Source of the DNA: an uncultured Oscillospiraceae bacterium
GTDB taxonomy: Bacteria > Bacillota > Clostridia > Oscillospirales > Oscillospiraceae
NCBI GenBank assembly: GCA_934533005.1
Contig: CAKTBC010000002.1
Span: forward strand, 1 to 64,000
Reading direction: 5' to 3'
Length of the DNA: 64,000 nucleotides
The notes beneath the pieces are model-generated. The model made no database searches, was not told the origin of the DNA, and was given only the letters and a program-made list of their open reading frames with translations. Shown here in pieces: positions 60,369 to 64,000 of the stretch. Made by a program: the position numbers and the translations under genes. Each line of letters opens with the position of its first letter. Position 1 is the first letter of the stretch.

Positions 60369-61091
60369 TTACAGGGTGAACAGCTTGCCGAGCTTCGGCA
60401 TCTTCGTGCCGATCCGGCAGTGCCGCAGCGCACTCCAGAGCGTCGCCTGATGACTGGTGATCACGGGGATGCCCATGTTCTTTTCCAGATCATCGATGAT
60501 CTCCATCGTGGTCAGACCCATGCAGCTCAGGAAAAAGGTATCCGCACCCTTCAGATCCATGCGAGTGGCGTTCCGATACAGGAAAACCTCGTCCGCATCC
60601 TCAAAGCTCAGTCCGTCGGCGCGGCTGAACGGGCTCATGTCCATGCCGACGATGTTCGTCACTTCAAAGCCATTGTCCTCAAGGAATTTCTTCTCGGCCT
60701 CGTTCGTCGCCTCAGGATAGGGCGTGAGGACGGCCACCTTTTTGGTGCCCAGCGCACGGAGGCCTTCCAGCACGGCGGTGCTCGTCGTGAGGCCGGGGAT
60801 ACCGGAGGCGCGCTCGATCTGGTTGATGCACTCCTGATCCCAGCCGACACCCTTGATGCAGCTGCCGGACGTGCAGCCAAACACCACGAGCTGGTACGGC
60901 ATGCCCTTATATTTGGCCGCCGTCTCTTCGAGCTGGTCGGTAAGAATGGTCAGTCCCTCGGGCGTCGGGCCGGGAAAGTTGATCTTCATGGATGCAAAGG
61001 ATACGCCTTCCGGCGCATAGAGGTGAAACGCGTGCTCGGCATTCTCGCTCATGGGAGTGATCAGGCCGATCTTTGCTCTCCAACCATACAT
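60369..61091 (-). CDS. Asp/Glu racemase-superfamily enzyme, maleate isomerase type (copy 2)
   Basis: A 240-residue close paralogue of the downstream gene, with Cys73 in GCTSGSC and Cys190 in FLSCMGL, plus IERASGIPGLTTSTAVLEGL and VLTPYPEATNEAEKKFLEDNGFEV (landmark TPYPEATN). The two copies share roughly half or more of their residues by eye, so they are a tandem duplication that has diverged. First gene of the long minus-strand operon. SD GAAAGGAAAC. Confidence 0.87.
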   Translation of the reverse strand: MYGWRAKIGLITPMSENAEHAFHLYAPEGVSFASMKINFPGPTPEGLTILTDQLEETAAKYKGMPYQLVVFGCTSGSCIKGVGWDQECINQIERASGIPGLTTSTAVLEGLRALGTKKVAVLTPYPEATNEAEKKFLEDNGFEVTNIVGMDMSPFSRADGLSFEDADEVFLYRNATRMDLKGADTFFLSCMGLTTMEIIDDLEKNMGIPVITSHQATLWSALRHCRIGTKMPKLGKLFTL

Positions 61092-61191
61092 AAGCTTTGT
61101 TTCCTTTCTGGCGCATCGGTTTGCTTTTCGCAGCGCAATTAATAAAGGTGTAAGCGGCTTGCCGCGCGCCGGTCATTTTCGGATAGTGCAG

Positions 61192-61306
61192 GGGATATCT
61201 CCACCGCACATACCGCTCTCTTCGTCTCCTATTTTCGTCAAAGGACGGCGTAATGTCAAAGCGTAATGCTCCGTATCCCATATTTCGACGCTTCTGATAT
61301 CCCATA
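61192..61306. promoter_or_regulatory. Repeated TATCCCATA words in the divergent control region
   Basis: Within the 454-base region between the two divergent units, TATCCCATA occurs at 61274-61282 and again at 61298-61306 (24 bases apart), and its inverse GGGATAT at 61192-61198. Such spacing fits binding of a dimeric regulator on one face of the helix. No regulator gene is adjacent. Elsewhere in this gap (61092-61545) I see only the plus-strand promoter and the start-site region, no gene. Confidence 0.45.
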
Positions 61307-61331
61307 CCAAAAAACCTAATAGCCAAAGCGG

Positions 61332-61360
61332 TTGATTCCGGGGGACATCTGTTTTATGAT
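61332..61360 (+). promoter_or_regulatory. Promoter of the carboxylate transporter gene
   Basis: TTGATT (61332-61337) and TATGAT (61355-61360) with 17-base spacing, about 185 bases before the coding start. The long leader has no recognised RNA motif. Confidence 0.6.
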
Positions 61361-61545
61361 GACGGCGGAATCCGGTAATCGGCCGCGCCGCTGTCCGGCG
61401 GCAGATCAGCAGGTTTCCGAACTTCTCCATTTGTCCGCAAGCCGTGCGTACCGCTCTCTTCAAATCCGCAGTCCACGACTTGACGGCAGAGAGGATAAAG
61501 GAGCTTCCCCGCAACAGGCTCCGCTCTGCATCCTGAGAAAAGAAA

Positions 61546-63051
61546 ATGAAAGGGATGTTCACTCAAATGGAAAAGATTTCTGCTTCCGTTCCCGCGAAGA
61601 GAAAGGGCTACACGCCCATGCAGTGGGTCCACATGGTCATCACGCTGGCGCTCATGTTCCTCTTCGGCTACCTTCCCCCGTTCGCGACCGTCACCCCGCT
61701 CGGCATGAAGCTGCTCGGCGTCTTCATCGGCGTCATTTACGGCTACTCCGCCTGCGGCGACATCATCTGGCCGTCTCTGTTCGCGATCATCGCGTTCGGC
61801 ATCAGCGGCTACTCCAGCATGGCGCAGGTCATCACCAACGGCCTCGGCCATAACGTCGTGTTCCAGAGCATCGTCGGCTTCGTGGCCGCCGGTTCCCTCT
61901 CCTACTACGGCTTCGGCAAGTGGTTCGTCCGCTGGTCTCTCTCCAAGCCCATCTTCAAGAAGAGCCCGATGCTCTATGTCTGGGCCTTCTTCGTGATCTT
62001 CGGTCTGTCCTGCGTCGTCGTCAACCAGATCGTCCTCTCCCTGATCCTCTACGGCATCTGGAACGACATCGCCGACAACTGCGGCTACGATGAGAAGAGC
62101 GGCTTCCGCTACGTCGGCTTCGGCGGCGTTATGCTCAGCACCGTGCTCGGCGGCGGCATGATCCCCTACCAGAGCTGGATGCTCGGCCTGGCGAACAATT
62201 GGTCCGCCTCTACCGGTACACAGCTGAACATGGGCGTCATGGCCTGCATCACTATCCCCACGACCGTCCTCATCATCACGGCTTACGTTTTCACCTCCAA
62301 GTGGCTATTCAAGATCGACTACAGCAAGATGCAGCGCTTCGATGAGACCAAGCTCGGCGAGGACAGCAAGGTCATGCGTCCCCGCGTCAAGCGCATCCTC
62401 ATCGTCTACTGCCTGACCGTTATCATCTGCATCCTCGGCAACACCCTCATCGGCTCCAAGCTCGCCACGCTCGTCAACCAGACCATCACGGTCGCCGGCT
62501 GCTACTGCATCTGCGCCGCCATCCTGCTCGTCCTTCCGAGCGGCGAAGGCGACGGACAGCCCTGCATCGTATTCAAGGAAGTCAAGAACACCGCCATCAG
62601 CTGGGAAGTCATTCTCATGTGCGCCGTGACGCTGCCGCTCTCGAGCGCCGTTACGAGCGAGGGCACCGGCGTTGTTCCCTGGATCAGCGGCGTGTTCGCC
62701 CCGATCTTCGCCGGAAAGGGTCCCGGCTTCATTCTTGTGTTCACGATCATCGTTTCCATGATCCTCACCAACCTCGGCTCGAACATCGCGTTCGGCTCGG
62801 CTCTGATCCCCATTATTGCTCCGTTCACCGTTGCCGCCGGCATGAACCCGACGCTCGCGGGCGCCGCTCTGATCTACATGGTCAACGTCGGCCTGATCCT
62901 CCCCGGCGCTTCCGCTCCTGCGGCCATCTTCCACTCCCAGCCGACGCTGCCCAACGGCGGCATGCGCATCAAGACGGCCTCGGTCGGCGCACTCTCTGTT
63001 CTTATTGTCGGCATCCCGGTGTTCCTGCTCATCAACCTGCTCGTCCACTGA
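61546..63051 (+). CDS. DASS-like (SLC13-type) ion:carboxylate transporter
   Basis: A 501-residue membrane protein with about 12 helices in the ion transporter superfamily. Two related halves are visible, with VVNQIVLSLILYGIWND and GGGMIPYQSWMLGLANN in the first, and TNLGSNIAFGSALIPIIAPF, plus GLILPGASAPAAIFH, in the second (SN and P motifs of the substrate/Na+ site). Members import di- and tricarboxylates with Na+. Divergent from the MmgE/PrpD and racemase genes, so it probably imports their substrate. ATG 61546 is kept, but ATG 61567 is an alternative since AAAGGG lies between them. Terminator follows at 63131. Confidence 0.8.
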   Translation: MKGMFTQMEKISASVPAKRKGYTPMQWVHMVITLALMFLFGYLPPFATVTPLGMKLLGVFIGVIYGYSACGDIIWPSLFAIIAFGISGYSSMAQVITNGLGHNVVFQSIVGFVAAGSLSYYGFGKWFVRWSLSKPIFKKSPMLYVWAFFVIFGLSCVVVNQIVLSLILYGIWNDIADNCGYDEKSGFRYVGFGGVMLSTVLGGGMIPYQSWMLGLANNWSASTGTQLNMGVMACITIPTTVLIITAYVFTSKWLFKIDYSKMQRFDETKLGEDSKVMRPRVKRILIVYCLTVIICILGNTLIGSKLATLVNQTITVAGCYCICAAILLVLPSGEGDGQPCIVFKEVKNTAISWEVILMCAVTLPLSSAVTSEGTGVVPWISGVFAPIFAGKGPGFILVFTIIVSMILTNLGSNIAFGSALIPIIAPFTVAAGMNPTLAGAALIYMVNVGLILPGASAPAAIFHSQPTLPNGGMRIKTASVGALSVLIVGIPVFLLINLLVH

Positions 63052-63130
63052 GTTTTTCGTATAGTCTCTAAACTCGTATAGTCACACAGTATCCCTCTCT
63101 TCCCTTCCTGCGCTGCCCAACTCCTGGCGA

Positions 63131-63174
63131 GGGGCTGAAAAAAACGGATCAAAACCCGGTTTCAGCCCCTTTCC
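63131..63174 (+). terminator. Intrinsic terminator after the transporter gene
   Basis: GGGGCTGAAA / TTTCAGCCCC arms around a 19-base loop, followed by TTTCC. Confidence 0.6.
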
Positions 63175-63192
63175 GGCAGCAATGGATCGTGC

Positions 63193-63198
63193 TATAAT
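63193..63198 (+). promoter_or_regulatory. -10 element before the octopine dehydrogenase-family gene
   Basis: A perfect TATAAT 17 bases before the ATG and just after the preceding terminator; no good -35 box is visible, so the promoter may need an activator. Confidence 0.5.
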
Positions 63199-63215
63199 GT
63201 AAAGGAGAATGTATT

Positions 63216-64000
63216 ATGGTTCGTAAAATTACCGTTATCGGCGCCGGTTCCACCGGCCACGCCGTTGCTTCCGTTATGTCCCAGCGCGGCTTTGAAGTCA
63301 CCTTCCACGACGACGAGCGCTTCGCTTCCCGCTTCCAGGATATTGAAGAGCTCGGCGGCATCACGCTGCGCGGCGGCATGCACGGCACGGGCAAGCCCGT
63401 GTGCATGACCACCGACCCCGAAAAGGCTGTCCGCGGAGCGGAAGTCATTTTCGTCCACGTCATGGCCGACCGCCACGAGGAGATTGCCCGCCGCATCGCC
63501 CCTTATGTGGAAGACGGCCAGCACATCCTCATCATCCCCGGCAACCTCGCCTCCTTCGTGTTCCGCAAGGTTTTCGACGAGATGGGCGTTACCGCCAAGG
63601 TCACCCTGACCGAGAAGGAAGGCAACTTCTGCCCCTGCCGTCTGACCGGCAAGGCCGAAGTCACGACCGGCATGCCTCTGAATCTCAAGGGCAAGGTTGC
63701 TTCCCTCCCCACCTCCGATACCGCGCGCGTGCTCAAGGATCTTGAGGGCGTCGTGGAATACACCGCCAACCGCAACGTCTTTGAAGGCGTCATCAACGCA
63801 GGCAACGTCATCAACCACATCGCGAGCACCGTTCTCTCCGCCGCGGAGATCGACCACAAGGGTCATGACTACTCCCTCTTCCAGTATGCCTTCACGCCGC
63901 GCGTTGTGCACTGCGTCGGCAAGATCCGCGAGGAGCGCAAGGCCGTTATCGAGGCCATGGGCATGACCGAGCACGGCAACCCGATGGGCATGATCGAAAA
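63216..64000 (+). CDS. NAD/NADP octopine/nopaline (opine) dehydrogenase-family protein, 3' end outside window
   Basis: The first 261 residues of a protein usually about 360 long. Residues 1-40 form the dinucleotide fold with TVIGAGSTGHAVASVM (GxGxxGxA), followed by FVHVMADRHEEIARRI and ILIIPGNLASFVFRKVF; the second domain begins near 175 with GVINAGNVINHIASTVL, matching the HxxNAGN-type region of octopine dehydrogenases. Family members reversibly form opines, from an amino acid and a 2-oxoacid with NAD(P)H. RBS AAAGGAGAA. It follows the transporter gene in the same direction and probably belongs to the same pathway as the genes on the other strand. Confidence 0.82.
   Translation, partial: MVRKITVIGAGSTGHAVASVMSQRGFEVTFHDDERFASRFQDIEELGGITLRGGMHGTGKPVCMTTDPEKAVRGAEVIFVHVMADRHEEIARRIAPYVEDGQHILIIPGNLASFVFRKVFDEMGVTAKVTLTEKEGNFCPCRLTGKAEVTTGMPLNLKGKVASLPTSDTARVLKDLEGVVEYTANRNVFEGVINAGNVINHIASTVLSAAEIDHKGHDYSLFQYAFTPRVVHCVGKIREERKAVIEAMGMTEHGNPMGMIE

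Overview
The window looks like a chromosomal segment of a moderately GC-rich, anaerobic, endospore-forming Clostridia, probably of the Oscillospiraceae type. The supporting signs are an intact pro-sigma-K gene, a large Bacillus/Clostridium-type SRP RNA next to dnaX, a riboflavin transporter under an FMN riboswitch, frequent TTG/GTG starts with strong Shine-Dalgarno sites, and anaerobic enzyme families (HgdB-like dehydratase subunit, CooC-type ATPase, Fe-S enoate reductase, membrane pyrophosphatase). I saw no rRNA, CRISPR array, insertion sequence, integrase or phage gene. Taxonomy is inference.

Layout. 1-4.3 kb: a 2-hydroxyacyl-CoA dehydratase/benzoyl-CoA reductase-type subunit (cut by the window edge) and a CooC-like ATPase, divergent from a large Fe-S/FMN/FAD enoate-reductase-like protein. 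4.3-14.3 kb: an ECF sigma factor with a translationally coupled membrane protein, a Pro/Thr-rich anchored protein, a His-rich CsoR regulator coupled to pcrA, FMN-riboswitch-controlled ribU, a SLOG protein, a GNAT acetyltransferase, ybaB, dnaX and SRP RNA. 14.3-31.6 kb: a P-loop ATPase, TspO, hppA, a second ECF sigma/zinc anti-sigma pair, an array of hairpins, murF-ddl, an exonuclease, an SDR, DUF975-murC, glpK, a lipase-like hydrolase, sigK, a VanY-like carboxypeptidase, tRNA-Pro(GGG) and an ICMT-like methyltransferase. 31.6-39 kb: an agmatine deiminase operon (RpiR regulator, AguA, antiporter, NhaC-type antiporter, putrescine carbamoyltransferase, carbamate kinase), which converts agmatine to putrescine and recovers ATP. 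39-42 kb: sugar kinase, NagA and a CBM9-like protein. 42-46.4 kb: a decaying patch with a frameshifted histidine kinase, its intact LytTR regulator and a truncated, frameshifted gene remnant.

46.4-64 kb is the most distinctive part. A compact molybdenum-cofactor operon (mogA-moaE fusion, mobB-moaC fusion, moaA, moeA) is driven by a consensus promoter, followed by a structured ~200-nt leader with an intrinsic terminator before moeA, which is attenuator/riboswitch architecture. Beside it, in the same direction, lie mobA, an ornithine-cyclodeaminase-family reductase, a three-gene soluble molybdenum oxidoreductase (four-cluster ferredoxin, Mo subunit, FAD/NAD(P) subunit), two MmgE/PrpD proteins and two two-cysteine Asp/Glu-racemase/maleate-isomerase-family proteins. 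Divergent from these are a DASS-like carboxylate transporter and an octopine-dehydrogenase-family protein cut by the window end. I read this as a catabolic cluster for an unidentified carboxylated or N-substituted amino-acid-like substrate, with its molybdenum cofactor supply encoded next door. The substrate is not determinable from sequence alone.
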